Of a stretch of 64,000 bases of DNA, positions 1-8,151 are shown in pieces. Every line of letters starts with the position of its first letter. The first letter of the stretch is position 1. The DNA is from JAEWWD01 sp964440115 (GTDB taxonomy: Bacteria > Bacillota > Clostridia > Christensenellales > CAG-138), in assembly GCA_964440115.1 (NCBI GenBank), contig CAYTPV010000006.1, forward strand, positions 210,969-274,968. The letters are read 5' to 3'. The notes under the pieces were generated by a model, which was given only the letters and a program-made list of their open reading frames with translations, ran no database searches and was not told the DNA's origin. A program made the translations under genes and the position numbers.

Positions 1-456
1 CAATGTAGCGAGATTGTTTTCCGGTATACCTGCCCAGCAGCGAAGCAATCTGTTTCTGACGTCTTTGAGGTCTGCGGCACGTTCACGGAACATTTCATCG
101 CTGAGTTCGCCGAACATCACAATGAATTTCTCATACACCTTGAATACCGCATAATCAGCTGAGAGGTGTTCGTTGTTTACAAGATCCTGAATCTCTTCTT
201 CGAGGGCAACGTCCGAAAGAATATCCTGATGAGCGACGAATATCTTTGCTTTCTCGGGGTCGTCCTTCTCCATGCGGGTTACGATATCGTTAAGCTCTGC
301 GGCAGCACTATCCTTTGCGGCATTGTATCTAATGAGATTTGGCGCAATTTCAGTTTCTGCTATAAGTGATTTGTTGATCACGGGGGAGAAGGGCTTATAG
401 ATGTAAGATTCGCCGATTGCTATTCCCGGTGAAACCGGATTTCCTTTTACTTCCAT
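1..456 (-). CDS. ptsI: PTS enzyme I (phosphoenolpyruvate-protein phosphotransferase), N-terminal part
   Basis: The reading frame starts at an ATG (454-456) behind GGGAGG and runs off the left edge after 152 codons without a stop. The start, EVKGNPVSPGIAIGESY, is the typical opening of PTS enzyme I, which takes phosphate from PEP and passes it to HPr in the cytoplasm. The visible part covers the HPr-binding N-terminal domain; the catalytic histidine and the PEP-binding barrel lie outside the window. No ptsH is found directly upstream, so HPr must be encoded elsewhere. A promoter about 170 nt upstream implies a long 5' leader. EIIA and HPr kinase genes lie within 5 kb, consistent with a sugar-control neighbourhood. 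Confidence 0.85.
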   Translation of the reverse strand, partial: MEVKGNPVSPGIAIGESYIYKPFSPVINKSLIAETEIAPNLIRYNAAKDSAAAELNDIVTRMEKDDPEKAKIFVAHQDILSDVALEEEIQDLVNNEHLSADYAVFKVYEKFIVMFGELSDEMFRERAADLKDVRNRLLRCWAGIPENNLATL

Positions 457-631
457 ACTACCTCCCAAAATCTGTAGTTGCTTACATTTCCTTTAAGAGT
501 TTATTTAAAATGATCATGTGCCGTTTTGGCGCATCCGCGAGAAAAATGTTATCTTTCAAAAATAAGATAAACACGATTCCTTAAGCAGTAATAGCATGCA
601 CTTCAGTCTTCGGCAGTAATTTGCTTTCATG

Positions 632-659
632 ATTGTATCATATCCCGACCTTGTGTCAA
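632..659 (-). promoter_or_regulatory. Predicted sigma-A promoter of ptsI
   Basis: On the minus strand TTGACA (659-654) is followed after 16 bases by TACAAT (637-632). The -35 is perfect and the -10 has one mismatch. Transcription would start near 625, leaving a leader of about 170 nt before the ptsI ATG. Confidence 0.6.
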
Positions 660-782
660 TACAACCAAAGTGACAATCTGGTAAACATCTAATATCTTGG
701 ATTATATAAAATAATGCGCAAAGCCACCGTAAAAAAATACTGTTTAGATGCCTTGCGCAGTTGGAGTTCCCCAATATAATAA

Positions 783-812
783 AAGGACTCTGCGATAAAC
801 AACAGAGTCCTT
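783..812 (-). terminator. Rho-independent terminator after the aldolase gene
   Basis: A perfect 10-bp stem AAGGACTCTG/CAGAGTCCTT with a 10-base loop lies just past the aldolase stop. On the minus strand it is followed by a short T-rich stretch. Confidence 0.65.
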
Positions 813-820
813 ATTAAAAA

Positions 821-1498
821 TTATTGAACCTTCTTCACGACATCATCCGGCATGTTTTGCGTGCTCTGGCCATAGTAATCAAATACGCGTATAGCCTGCT
901 CCACCTGTGCCGGTGTCAATTCCGCTACGGGGCCGGCAGACTTGGCAATCAAGTACGTTTTTGCCGCTTCTTCAAGATAAACGCAGGCATACAATGCTTC
1001 TTTGAGGGATTTGCCCACAGCCATCACACCGTGATGCTTTAATATAACTGCTAACTGACTTCCCAAATTGTTTACGGTTTCTATGCCCATATCCAGACTT
1101 GCGGCTGAACTGAACGGACATACCTTGACGGGGCCTTTCGTAGCGTTTGCAAGCGTAGTAACCACAACGGGGAATTCATCCTGAACAAGTCCGAGCGCCG
1201 TAGCATATGGCTGATGGGTATGGATAACTGCATTGATATCGGGGCGATGACGAAAAATGTACAGCAGCGCCTTTGTATCTACGGACGGTTTTCTTGTACC
1301 TTCGATGATATTGCCGTCAAGATCCACAACGAGCACGTCTTCAGGCACCATTTCGGAATAGATCATACCGGACGGAGTGACGAGAATACTGCCGTCGTCC
1401 ATTCGAACGCTCACGTTTCCACCTGAAAGCGCAATAAGATCATAACGATCCATCATGATTCCCGCTTTGATAACTTCCTGTTTCTGCTGTTCAAACAT
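821..1498 (-). CDS. Class II aldolase/epimerase family protein (FucA/AraD type)
   Basis: 225 residues, the usual length of the class II aldolase/adducin fold, which uses a zinc ion to cleave or epimerise sugar phosphates. Visible zinc-binding motifs are HTHQP at about residue 93 and KHHG at about residue 154, with SGGNVSVR near the N-terminus contacting the phosphate. The C-terminal FDYYGQ resembles the YYGQ of L-ribulose-5-phosphate 4-epimerase, while the size also fits L-fuculose-phosphate aldolase, so the substrate is open. The ATG follows GGGAGG. The gene is monocistronic, with its own near-perfect promoter and terminator, and lies beside PTS genes, which suggests sugar catabolism. Confidence 0.8.
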   Translation of the reverse strand: MFEQQKQEVIKAGIMMDRYDLIALSGGNVSVRMDDGSILVTPSGMIYSEMVPEDVLVVDLDGNIIEGTRKPSVDTKALLYIFRHRPDINAVIHTHQPYATALGLVQDEFPVVVTTLANATKGPVKVCPFSSAASLDMGIETVNNLGSQLAVILKHHGVMAVGKSLKEALYACVYLEEAAKTYLIAKSAGPVAELTPAQVEQAIRVFDYYGQSTQNMPDDVVKKVQ

Positions 1499-1597
1499 GT
1501 AAATATTCCTCCCGGCAATATGACATAAATAAAAATAACTGAAATGCTGACCGCATAACAGCTACGCAATTTGCAGGTATGTCCAAAGTTCTTATCC

Positions 1598-1625
1598 ATT
1601 ATAGCATAAGAGTTACAATTGTCAA
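1598..1625 (-). promoter_or_regulatory. Consensus sigma-A promoter of the aldolase gene
   Basis: Minus strand TTGACA (1625-1620), 16-base spacer, TATAAT (1603-1598). Both hexamers match the consensus exactly, which predicts strong expression or tight repression. Confidence 0.75.
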
Positions 1626-1756
1626 TCAAGTATTCAAAACGATCATGTCTCAAGTGGTTTAATATTGAACAAAAGGATAACATAACATGAAAGGACAGCA
1701 ATCCTTTTTTTGTACGATTTGGAGCGTCAAGTTTTACTTTTTAAAGTACTCTGGTA

Positions 1757-1762
1757 TATAAT
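1757..1762 (+). promoter_or_regulatory. -10 element upstream of the EIIA gene
   Basis: TATAAT lies 30 bases before the GTG start of the EIIA gene. No convincing -35 is seen; the nearest candidate, TTTTAC at 1732, has a 19-base spacer. The ribosome site AGGAGG follows at 1781-1786. Confidence 0.45.
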
Positions 1763-1792
1763 AAAAAAGATGTTTTAGCAAGGAGGATTTCC

Positions 1793-2251
1793 GTGGAAGA
1801 AAAGATATTCTTTACAGTACGGGAAGATCTTGTTTTGCTTGACGTCGAAGGAAATACCCGCGACGAAGTATTGTGGCAGATTGCTTCCTTACTATTCAAG
1901 AAAGGGATTGTCAAGGATTCGTTCTATGATGCCCTTATTGAAAGGGAAAACGCGTATCCAACCGGCTTGCCGATCGGTGAAGTGAATGTAGCTATTCCCC
2001 ATACATATCCGGAGCATATTAACGAAGTCGCAATTACAATCGCCATCCCCAGCAGCCCCGTTATCTTTCAAAATATGGGCGCGCGTGACGAAGAATTGCT
2101 TGTTCATGTGATTGTCTGTCTTTGTATGAAAAAATCAGAAGATAATGTGAAGCTGCTGCCAGCCTTAATGGGATTTTTTGCGCAAGAGACGAATTTACGA
2201 GGATTACTCGCCTGCAAAACGCCGGCGGAAGTAATAAATTTTATCAATTGA
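1793..2251 (+). CDS. PTS EIIA component, fructose/galactitol type
   Basis: 152 residues spanning one PTS EIIA type-2 domain. The phosphorylated histidine should be His70 in VAIPHTYPEH. The overall sequence is most like galactitol-specific EIIA (GatA), which receives phosphate from HPr and passes it to EIIB. No EIIB or EIIC gene follows, so it is either a stand-alone EIIA with a regulatory role or partners a distant permease. The start is GTG at 1793, six bases after AGGAGG. The PHP phosphatase gene begins 13 bases downstream and is probably cotranscribed. Confidence 0.8.
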   Translation: MEEKIFFTVREDLVLLDVEGNTRDEVLWQIASLLFKKGIVKDSFYDALIERENAYPTGLPIGEVNVAIPHTYPEHINEVAITIAIPSSPVIFQNMGARDEELLVHVIVCLCMKKSEDNVKLLPALMGFFAQETNLRGLLACKTPAEVINFIN

Positions 2252-2264
2252 AAGGTCAATACGA

Positions 2265-2999
2265 ATGAAAATTGTTGGTGATACACATACGCATACGATT
2301 GCCTGCAACCATGCAATGGGCACCGTAACGGAGAATGCCGCCTATGCAAAAAGGCTGGGGCATCGGTTTGTGGGAATTACGGAGCACTGCTGCACGCTGC
2401 CTTATGCGCCCCCGCTTTGGTTCTTTAACAATATGCTGGGCAACATGCCGCATGAAATTGACGGTGTGTTTATACTCAAGGGAGTAGAGGCCAATATCGT
2501 TGATGTGGCTGGCAATCTGGATATGCCGGAGAACTATCTAAAAAAATTGGATATCGTCATAGCGTCCGCTCATCATCAGGCATTTGAAGAAGGCAGCTGG
2601 ACAGCGGAAGACTTCACCAATATGTATTGCGCCGTAGCTGCAAATCCGTTGGTTGATATCATTGGGCACAGCGGCAGCATGGAGTTCCCGCACGATTATG
2701 AACGCGTGGTCCGCGCATACAAGCAGTATGATAAAATCGTAGAGATCAATTCCAGCTCCCCCAATGCGCGTCCCGGCGGTGAAAAAAACTGCAGGGAGAT
2801 TATTCGGCTTTGTAAACAGTACGGGGTGAAGGTGGTGGCCGCTTCGGATGCGCACTCGCCGCAGAATGTAGGAAAGGTCGGATGGTCCATTTCAGAGCTG
2901 GAAGCGCAGGATTTTCCGGAAGAACTTGTGGTTAACGCGGATTACACTCGCTTCCGTGAGGAGTTTTTCCGCAGGCGCGGTCTTGTAATGCCTGAATAA
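2265..2999 (+). CDS. PHP-domain phosphatase/hydrolase (YcdX family)
   Basis: 244 residues forming a complete PHP domain, a metal-dependent phosphoesterase fold. The metal-ligand motifs are in order: DTHTH (residues 6-10), TEH (about 39-41), GVEAN (about 73-77), ASAHH (about 100-104), GHSG (about 132-135) and SDAH near 195. The length and motif set fit YcdX-like phosphatases rather than histidinol phosphatase or polymerase PHP domains. The natural substrate is unknown. The gene sits 13 bases after the EIIA gene behind a weak AAAGG site, suggesting one transcript, which ends at the strong terminator at 3013-3043. Confidence 0.8.
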   Translation: MKIVGDTHTHTIACNHAMGTVTENAAYAKRLGHRFVGITEHCCTLPYAPPLWFFNNMLGNMPHEIDGVFILKGVEANIVDVAGNLDMPENYLKKLDIVIASAHHQAFEEGSWTAEDFTNMYCAVAANPLVDIIGHSGSMEFPHDYERVVRAYKQYDKIVEINSSSPNARPGGEKNCREIIRLCKQYGVKVVAASDAHSPQNVGKVGWSISELEAQDFPEELVVNADYTRFREEFFRRRGLVMPE

Positions 3000-3012
3000 C
3001 TGGGAATACCGC

Positions 3013-3043
3013 AAAAACGGACCGACTATGCCGGTCCGTTTTT
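3013..3043. terminator. Bidirectional terminator between PHP and glucokinase genes
   Basis: A 12-bp perfect stem AAAAACGGACCG/CGGTCCGTTTTT with a 7-base loop separates two convergent genes. It has A and T runs on the proper sides for termination in both directions. Confidence 0.85.
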
Positions 3044-3058
3044 ATAGTGTCAGGTATG

Positions 3059-4021
3059 TTATACGGCGCACGTTTCGTTGCGATAAAGCATGGCAGCGCC
3101 AATGATGCCCGCGTCGTTTCCCAACTCTGCGGGCACAATTCTTGAATACTTCTCGTAGAAACATTTTTTTCGGACGTTTTCGTTTACAGGACGGAACAGG
3201 AAATCACCTGCGCCGATCACCCCTCCGCCGAGCGCTATGATTTCCGGGTCCAGAATATGGATGCAGGACGTGATTGCGGATCCCAATTGATCGACATATT
3301 GTTCGAAAATGTCTCTGGCGATGGCGTCGCCGGCTTTTGCGCAGTCGATTACAAGTTTGGCGGTCACTTTTTTTAAGTCCCCGTCTGCCTGCGTATAGAT
3401 AAGAGCCTTGGGGTAATCGATGATGCTTCTACGGCCCTGCTGTACAAGCCAGGTAGCCGTGCAGATGGCTTCGATACACCCATGCATGCCGCAAGTGCAA
3501 ATCGGCCCGCCGTGCGCAAGCACCATATGGCCCAATTCCACACCATTGCCTAACCCGCCGTTGAACATTCTGCCGCCCAATATGATGCCGCCGCCAATCC
3601 CCGTTCCGAGAGTCATCAAAACGGCGGTTTTTACGCCCCGGAACGCGCCCGCGTGCAGTTCCGCCAGTGCTGCCGCATTGGCATCATTGGCAAGGAAGAC
3701 AGGAACGGTGGGAAAGTGCGTTTTCATTTCAGCTTTAAGAGGAGCGTCATGGAGCTGCAGGTTATGCGCGTGCAGCACACGTTCGCAGGAAGAATCAATG
3801 CTGCCCGGAACAGCAATGCCTATGGACCCGAAAGATGATGCATCGACCGCAAGCTCATTCGCCAGATCCCTGACGAGCGAAGCCATCAGTGCTATGATTT
3901 TTTGGTAGGACTCTCCCGTAGGGAAGGAAACACTTCTTCGCGCGACTATGCGCATATCATTGTCGTCCACCGCGCCGACAGCTATTTTTGTACCACCGAC
4001 ATCAAATCCAATATGCAGCAT
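3059..4021 (-). CDS. glcK: ROK-family glucokinase
   Basis: 320 residues, typical of ROK sugar kinases that phosphorylate glucose with ATP in the cytoplasm. Seen are the N-terminal phosphate-binding DVGGTK, the sugar/catalytic segment NDANAAALAE, the glycine-rich TLGTGIGGGII, and the ROK zinc signature CTCGMHGCIE. There is no N-terminal DNA-binding helix-turn-helix, so this is an enzyme and not a ROK repressor. It is the last gene of a leftward operon HAD-hprK-glcK, 15 bases after hprK, linking sugar phosphorylation with HPr(Ser) signalling. Other hexoses remain possible substrates. Confidence 0.85.
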   Translation of the reverse strand: MLHIGFDVGGTKIAVGAVDDNDMRIVARRSVSFPTGESYQKIIALMASLVRDLANELAVDASSFGSIGIAVPGSIDSSCERVLHAHNLQLHDAPLKAEMKTHFPTVPVFLANDANAAALAELHAGAFRGVKTAVLMTLGTGIGGGIILGGRMFNGGLGNGVELGHMVLAHGGPICTCGMHGCIEAICTATWLVQQGRRSIIDYPKALIYTQADGDLKKVTAKLVIDCAKAGDAIARDIFEQYVDQLGSAITSCIHILDPEIIALGGGVIGAGDFLFRPVNENVRKKCFYEKYSRIVPAELGNDAGIIGAAMLYRNETCAV

Positions 4022-4036
4022 GCTAAGTCCTCCCGA

Positions 4037-4960
4037 TTAGAAATTCTCAAGTTCTTCCATCCAGCGACGATCGAATTCTTTGGCAGCGTCATATCCAAGC
4101 TTTTTTAATCTATAATTTCGCGCAGCAACTTCCACTATGATTGCGAGGTTGCGGCCCGGCCGCACAGGCATGAGAATATGCGGAATTTTTACATCCAATA
4201 TGGATACCGTTTCCTCATCCAGACCCAGGCGGTCATAGGCCTTACCGTCCTGCCACATTTCCATTTCCATGACGATGTCGATGGACTTTTCCTGAATAAC
4301 GGCGCCTACGCCGTACATATACCGGACGTCAATGAGCCCTATACCGCGAATTTCAAGCAGGTATCTTGTAAGGGAAGGCGCGGTTCCGGAAAGACGATTT
4401 TCGGCCACCCGGCGTATTTCCAGAACATCGTCCGCAACCAACCGGTGTCCGCGTTTAACAAGCTCTAATGCCGTTTCGCTTTTGCCCATGCCGCTTTCTC
4501 CTGTGAGCATTACGCCGACACCGTAAATATCCAGCAGTACGCCATGCCTCGTAATGGTAGGGGCAAGCAGACGATCGAGATAATTCGTGATGGAATGGCT
4601 GACCTTGGTGGTCGGCCTGGAACTTGAAAACAACGGTGTATTTGTTTCCTTTGCCTGCTGCAGGAACAATTCAGGCGGTTCATAGGAGCGCGCAAATACC
4701 ACACAGGGCACATCGCGTTTAAGTATATCGCTGATGCGCTTTTGCAGCACATCGGTAGGCAATTGGAGCATGTAGTGCATCTCTGCATTACCAATGATCT
4801 GCACACGGTCATATGCAAAATGCTGCAGAAATCCGGTCAGCTGCAAACCGGGGCGATTGATTTCGCTCTCCGAAATCGTCAGTTCGCCGCGCCCCTCATA
4901 TACAACACTCAATTCGAGAGATTTGCTGAAGTCTGCTACAGTAATGATTACATTTTGCAT
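4037..4960 (-). CDS. hprK: HPr kinase/phosphorylase
   Basis: 307 residues, full length. HprK phosphorylates and dephosphorylates Ser46 of HPr and so controls carbon catabolite repression in Firmicutes. Seen are the N-terminal domain, His139, the Walker A motif GESGMGKS at 154-161, ADDV at about 176-179, and the family signature EIRGIGLIDV at about 203-212. The gene lies 15 bases downstream of a HAD phosphatase gene and 15 bases upstream of glucokinase. In Bacillus hprK is linked to lgt and a phosphatase; here the partners are different but functionally related. Confidence 0.93.
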   Translation of the reverse strand: MQNVIITVADFSKSLELSVVYEGRGELTISESEINRPGLQLTGFLQHFAYDRVQIIGNAEMHYMLQLPTDVLQKRISDILKRDVPCVVFARSYEPPELFLQQAKETNTPLFSSSRPTTKVSHSITNYLDRLLAPTITRHGVLLDIYGVGVMLTGESGMGKSETALELVKRGHRLVADDVLEIRRVAENRLSGTAPSLTRYLLEIRGIGLIDVRYMYGVGAVIQEKSIDIVMEMEMWQDGKAYDRLGLDEETVSILDVKIPHILMPVRPGRNLAIIVEVAARNYRLKKLGYDAAKEFDRRWMEELENF

Positions 4961-4975
4961 ACGACAATCATCCTC

Positions 4976-5779
4976 CTATTCGGCAAGCATGATGTGATCG
5001 ATCACCCAGGCGACGCCATCTTCTTCGCAAGCTGGCGCGATAACATCTGCGATATCCTTTATTGCCTGCTGGCCGTTCCCGACACAGACACCCAAGCCCG
5101 CCATTTGTATCATTTGATAGTCAAGCGTATTATCACCGACGGCAACCGTTTCAGCGGGCAGTATTCCCATGAGATCTGCCGTATGCAGCACGGCTGTGCC
5201 TTTATTCGCACCAAATCGGTTCAATTCAATATAGCCGGGCTTGGAGGAGGCGACTTCCATACGATCCGCAAAACGGGAAGAGTAACGCTTGATCATTTCC
5301 GCTTCCTGTTCGCCCGGTTCGGCATAAACAAGTACCTTTGGCACGTTGTACCAATCCTTTTCGCGAATCATCGGGTCAACCTGAAATGGCAAATTCAAAA
5401 AGGAAGTGTAACGAACTGAGAACTCGCTTTCCTTCTCAAAAATCACAGTATCTCCCTGATAAAGCTGCGCGTGCAATCCCCATTCTTTGGAGCAGTTGAG
5501 TACTTCCCGTATCAGCTTGGGATCGATGCTTCCCATGAACATGGATTCATCTGTTATCGTATTCATGATGCAAGCACCGCCGTACACGATGACGGGGCCT
5601 TGAATGTCGAGCTTCTTCCAAATACTGCTGGCCCCTTTATATCCGCGTCCGGTGGCGATCGTAACAAAAATACCTGCATCCTGTGCCCGGCGTATAGCGG
5701 CAAGGTTTCCGGATGAAATCTGTTTGTCGTTTCCAATGAGCGTGTCGTCAATATCAAGAAATAGGGCTTTGTACTTCAT
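4976..5779 (-). CDS. Cof-type HAD hydrolase (sugar-phosphate phosphatase-like)
   Basis: 267 residues from ATG 5779, which has AAGGAAGG five bases upstream; an open frame extends to 5857, but the extra 26 residues are not conserved-looking and lack a ribosome site. HAD motif I is LDIDDT (nucleophile Asp9, general acid Asp11) and motif IV is GDNTLDYQMI. The large insert between them is the C2 cap of the Cof/YidA subfamily, which removes phosphate from small sugar phosphates and cofactors. It heads the operon with hprK and glcK. The exact substrate is unknown. Confidence 0.8.
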   Translation of the reverse strand: MKYKALFLDIDDTLIGNDKQISSGNLAAIRRAQDAGIFVTIATGRGYKGASSIWKKLDIQGPVIVYGGACIMNTITDESMFMGSIDPKLIREVLNCSKEWGLHAQLYQGDTVIFEKESEFSVRYTSFLNLPFQVDPMIREKDWYNVPKVLVYAEPGEQEAEMIKRYSSRFADRMEVASSKPGYIELNRFGANKGTAVLHTADLMGILPAETVAVGDNTLDYQMIQMAGLGVCVGNGQQAIKDIADVIAPACEEDGVAWVIDHIMLAE

Positions 5780-5903
5780 GAATTCCTTCCTTTGCATATT
5801 GCACAAATATATAATGCGCGTGGATATGTATGTCCTTATACCAACAAACGCATGCATTCATTACTCATTTTAATGAATCTTGGTACAAAAGGAAAGCACT
5901 ATA

Positions 5904-7310
5904 TTATTGCTTTACCGATAATTCCCCCTCATTCTCTTCTTTTTCAGAAGTACCATAATATAAATCGGAAGAAATATATACGGTTCCCCGAATAGAGCGG
6001 TAGGTATCTTCATAAGCAAGCTGCTGTCGTATCAGATTACCGTCGGCATCATAGTATTCCTTATATGTCTGGGATTTCGTTCCTCTATGCGCTTCGCGGA
6101 ATACCACGCGCGTATTGGAAGGCAGTGTTTCATCAAGCAATACATCCTCACCGGGCGAAGAAAGCGAGGCTATCCGCTTAGAGGTAATCTTGATGCTCAT
6201 ACCGTCCGGAAGAGGTTTTCCATATAAGGATATTGTAATTCGCTTTTGGGAATCGGTTTTCGCAAGCACGTATATATCGCAGTCGCTGCTGTTCACAAAA
6301 CGAAAATTGGGGCCTCCCGTACTGATGGTTGCATCCCGGCCGATATCGATATACCCCAGCGGCCAGCTGTGCGGTCGCCGCTCCAGTATCGTAAGGTCTG
6401 CCATCATAACGGCATTGAAAAGCGTGGTGCTGACCTGACAGACGCCGCCACCGTATTCCTGTTGATACCGGCCTTCTCGGATACCTGTCGCCATGCGCCA
6501 TCCGTTTCTCGCGTTGCGGGGCCCTAAAATGGAGTTGATATCGAATTCCTCCCCGGGTGATAGCTTCGTTCCATCAATGAGGCTGACAGCCTTTTTGATA
6601 TTAAACATGCGTCCCGATCCGTTATAAGGCGATTTGGCAAACGAAGTGGAAAAAGTCGCAACGAGCTGGTGTTCGCTTCGCGCCTGATCTTCCGTATACT
6701 CTGGATTGAGCACTGTATAAGGCAGCGATATGCGTGCGCTCGTTTTATGTTCAACGGCATTGGCAAGCAATTGCAGCAATTCTTTCGATTTCGCTTCAAT
6801 TCCGGTACTGTCCGACGTATAGGCGAACATGCCATCCTGCGAACGATCCAATTCTACGGTTGCGTTAACAGGTTTTACATAAAATGAATTCCCTAAGGTT
6901 TCAATTTGCTTTTGGGCGGCATCAGTATCCAGCCACATTTTTATGGAAAGTTCTCTGGGTTGCTGCCGTAAGCCATTGTGCTGCGGCATGTACGCCGCTT
7001 CACGCAGCATGTCTTCCAGATCCGTCCGTATAGGTAATTCTGAGCCTTTCACTTTCACCGTTCTTGACTGACCGGGTGCCTGCAATTCGACGTCAAAACG
7101 CATAGATTGTATTATATTATCGATGCGCGACTGTACAATCTCGCGGGCGGATGCAATATCTTGGCGCGAAACATCCATGCCTTCTATAAAAATATCTTCA
7201 CCAAGCCGAAAGGATTCTGGCGGCTGTGTACCACGGGGCACAGCGTTACATCCTGCCGCTAATAAACTGAGCAGGAGCAACACAATAATTACGATACTCT
7301 TCCTTTGCAA
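5904..7310 (-). CDS. VanW-family lipoprotein with peptidoglycan-binding and G5 domains
   Basis: 468 residues. The start is TTG at 7310, seven bases after AGGAGG, giving a lipoprotein signal with lipobox LAAGC (Cys21). A putative peptidoglycan-binding region spans about 60-200, a VanW domain about 225-355 (SPGEEFDINSILGP, GGGVCQVSTTLFNAV), and a G5-like domain the last 90 residues. It should be anchored on the outer face of the membrane and contact the cell wall. Despite the name, VanW proteins are not proof of vancomycin resistance; no van genes are nearby. It appears to be transcribed alone. Confidence 0.8.
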   Translation of the reverse strand: MQRKSIVIIVLLLLSLLAAGCNAVPRGTQPPESFRLGEDIFIEGMDVSRQDIASAREIVQSRIDNIIQSMRFDVELQAPGQSRTVKVKGSELPIRTDLEDMLREAAYMPQHNGLRQQPRELSIKMWLDTDAAQKQIETLGNSFYVKPVNATVELDRSQDGMFAYTSDSTGIEAKSKELLQLLANAVEHKTSARISLPYTVLNPEYTEDQARSEHQLVATFSTSFAKSPYNGSGRMFNIKKAVSLIDGTKLSPGEEFDINSILGPRNARNGWRMATGIREGRYQQEYGGGVCQVSTTLFNAVMMADLTILERRPHSWPLGYIDIGRDATISTGGPNFRFVNSSDCDIYVLAKTDSQKRITISLYGKPLPDGMSIKITSKRIASLSSPGEDVLLDETLPSNTRVVFREAHRGTKSQTYKEYYDADGNLIRQQLAYEDTYRSIRGTVYISSDLYYGTSEKEENEGELSVKQ

Positions 7311-7417
7311 CCCATTTCCTCCTTATAAAATAATCATGCCATCCCATGATTATATTGGCCTGCCCATATGGCTAACATGTATTTGTTTTTCATGTTGTAT
7401 GGATAAATCATTGCAAT

Positions 7418-7440
7418 AAAAAAAAGCTGCCTTCGCAGCA
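7418..7440 (-). terminator. Terminator of the nrdDG operon
   Basis: A 5-bp stem GCTGC/GCAGC with a CTTC/GAAG tetraloop is followed on the minus strand by eight T residues, 25 bases after the nrdG stop. Confidence 0.8.
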
Positions 7441-7464
7441 AAAAGTGGCATTTGCAAATGAATG

Positions 7465-8151
7465 TTACCATTCAATATTGGGCTGCACCTGCTTAAGGGC
7501 AGATGAAAGTCTCATTAGGTCGCTCACGGATATCACAGGCCGTCTGAGCAGCAGCGCATGCGAAGGCAGGTATGTTTCCGGCATTCGAAACAGATTCAGT
7601 CGGTAATGGGGGAGAGGGGGCAATGCCTGCATCAGTTCAAGCAGCGCCGTTTCCTGCAATCCGGGATACAGTGTTGTGCGCGCTTCAAAAGGAATGCCGG
7701 ATTTCAAAAGAAGATTGATTGTTTGATAAGCCCTGTTATAGCCTTCGTCATCGCCGCATACCCAACCATAATCCGAGAACGGCGCTTTAAAATCAACGGC
7801 TGCATAATCGATCAGATTTTCACGAAGAAGTGTTTGAATGACCGGCAGATGCTGCCCATTCGTGTCCAGTTTGGTGCGAAAACCCATATCCTTTATGGTG
7901 CGCAGCAATTCCGGCAAATCTTCCTGCAGTGCGGGCTCGCCTCCGCTCAGCACAACTCCCTCCAGAAGACCGCGGCGCTTTTCAAGAAACGCGAGTACTT
8001 CCTCCATGGGAATAACAGGGCCGCCGCCGTCAAGCAGGGCCCTGTTATGGCAATAAAAACAATTCAAATCGCAGCCGCGGGTAAACAGCACACAGCTCAA
8101 ATAACCCGGATAGTCAATGGTGCTGCACCGCTGCATACCGCCAAATATCAT
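7465..8151 (-). CDS. nrdG: Anaerobic ribonucleotide reductase activating protein (radical SAM)
   Basis: 228 residues. A radical-SAM enzyme that installs the glycyl radical in NrdD. The iron-sulfur cluster motif is CDLNCFYC (CxxxCxxC) at about residues 29-36, followed by SGGEPALQ, the SAM-binding GGE motif. The N-terminus GGMQRCSTIDYPG is typical of the anaerobic NrdG and PflA-like activases. Its ATG overlaps the nrdD stop by four bases (ATGA), indicating translational coupling and the functional pairing. Confidence 0.9.
   Translation of the reverse strand: MIFGGMQRCSTIDYPGYLSCVLFTRGCDLNCFYCHNRALLDGGGPVIPMEEVLAFLEKRRGLLEGVVLSGGEPALQEDLPELLRTIKDMGFRTKLDTNGQHLPVIQTLLRENLIDYAAVDFKAPFSDYGWVCGDDEGYNRAYQTINLLLKSGIPFEARTTLYPGLQETALLELMQALPPLPHYRLNLFRMPETYLPSHALLLRRPVISVSDLMRLSSALKQVQPNIEW

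Larger units (their letters stand above)
457..820. other. Intergenic region between ptsI and the aldolase gene
   Basis: No gene is seen in these 364 bases. They hold the ptsI promoter on the minus strand, a leader of about 170 nt with an AT-rich dyad (TTATCTT ... AAGATAA, about 549-570), and the aldolase terminator at the right end. The function of the leader, if any, is unknown. Confidence 0.5.

Noticed and set aside
5893..5913. Hairpin AAAGCA/TGCTTT as terminator of the VanW gene
   Set aside because: The stem has only six pairs and overlaps the stop codon, with no good T run.
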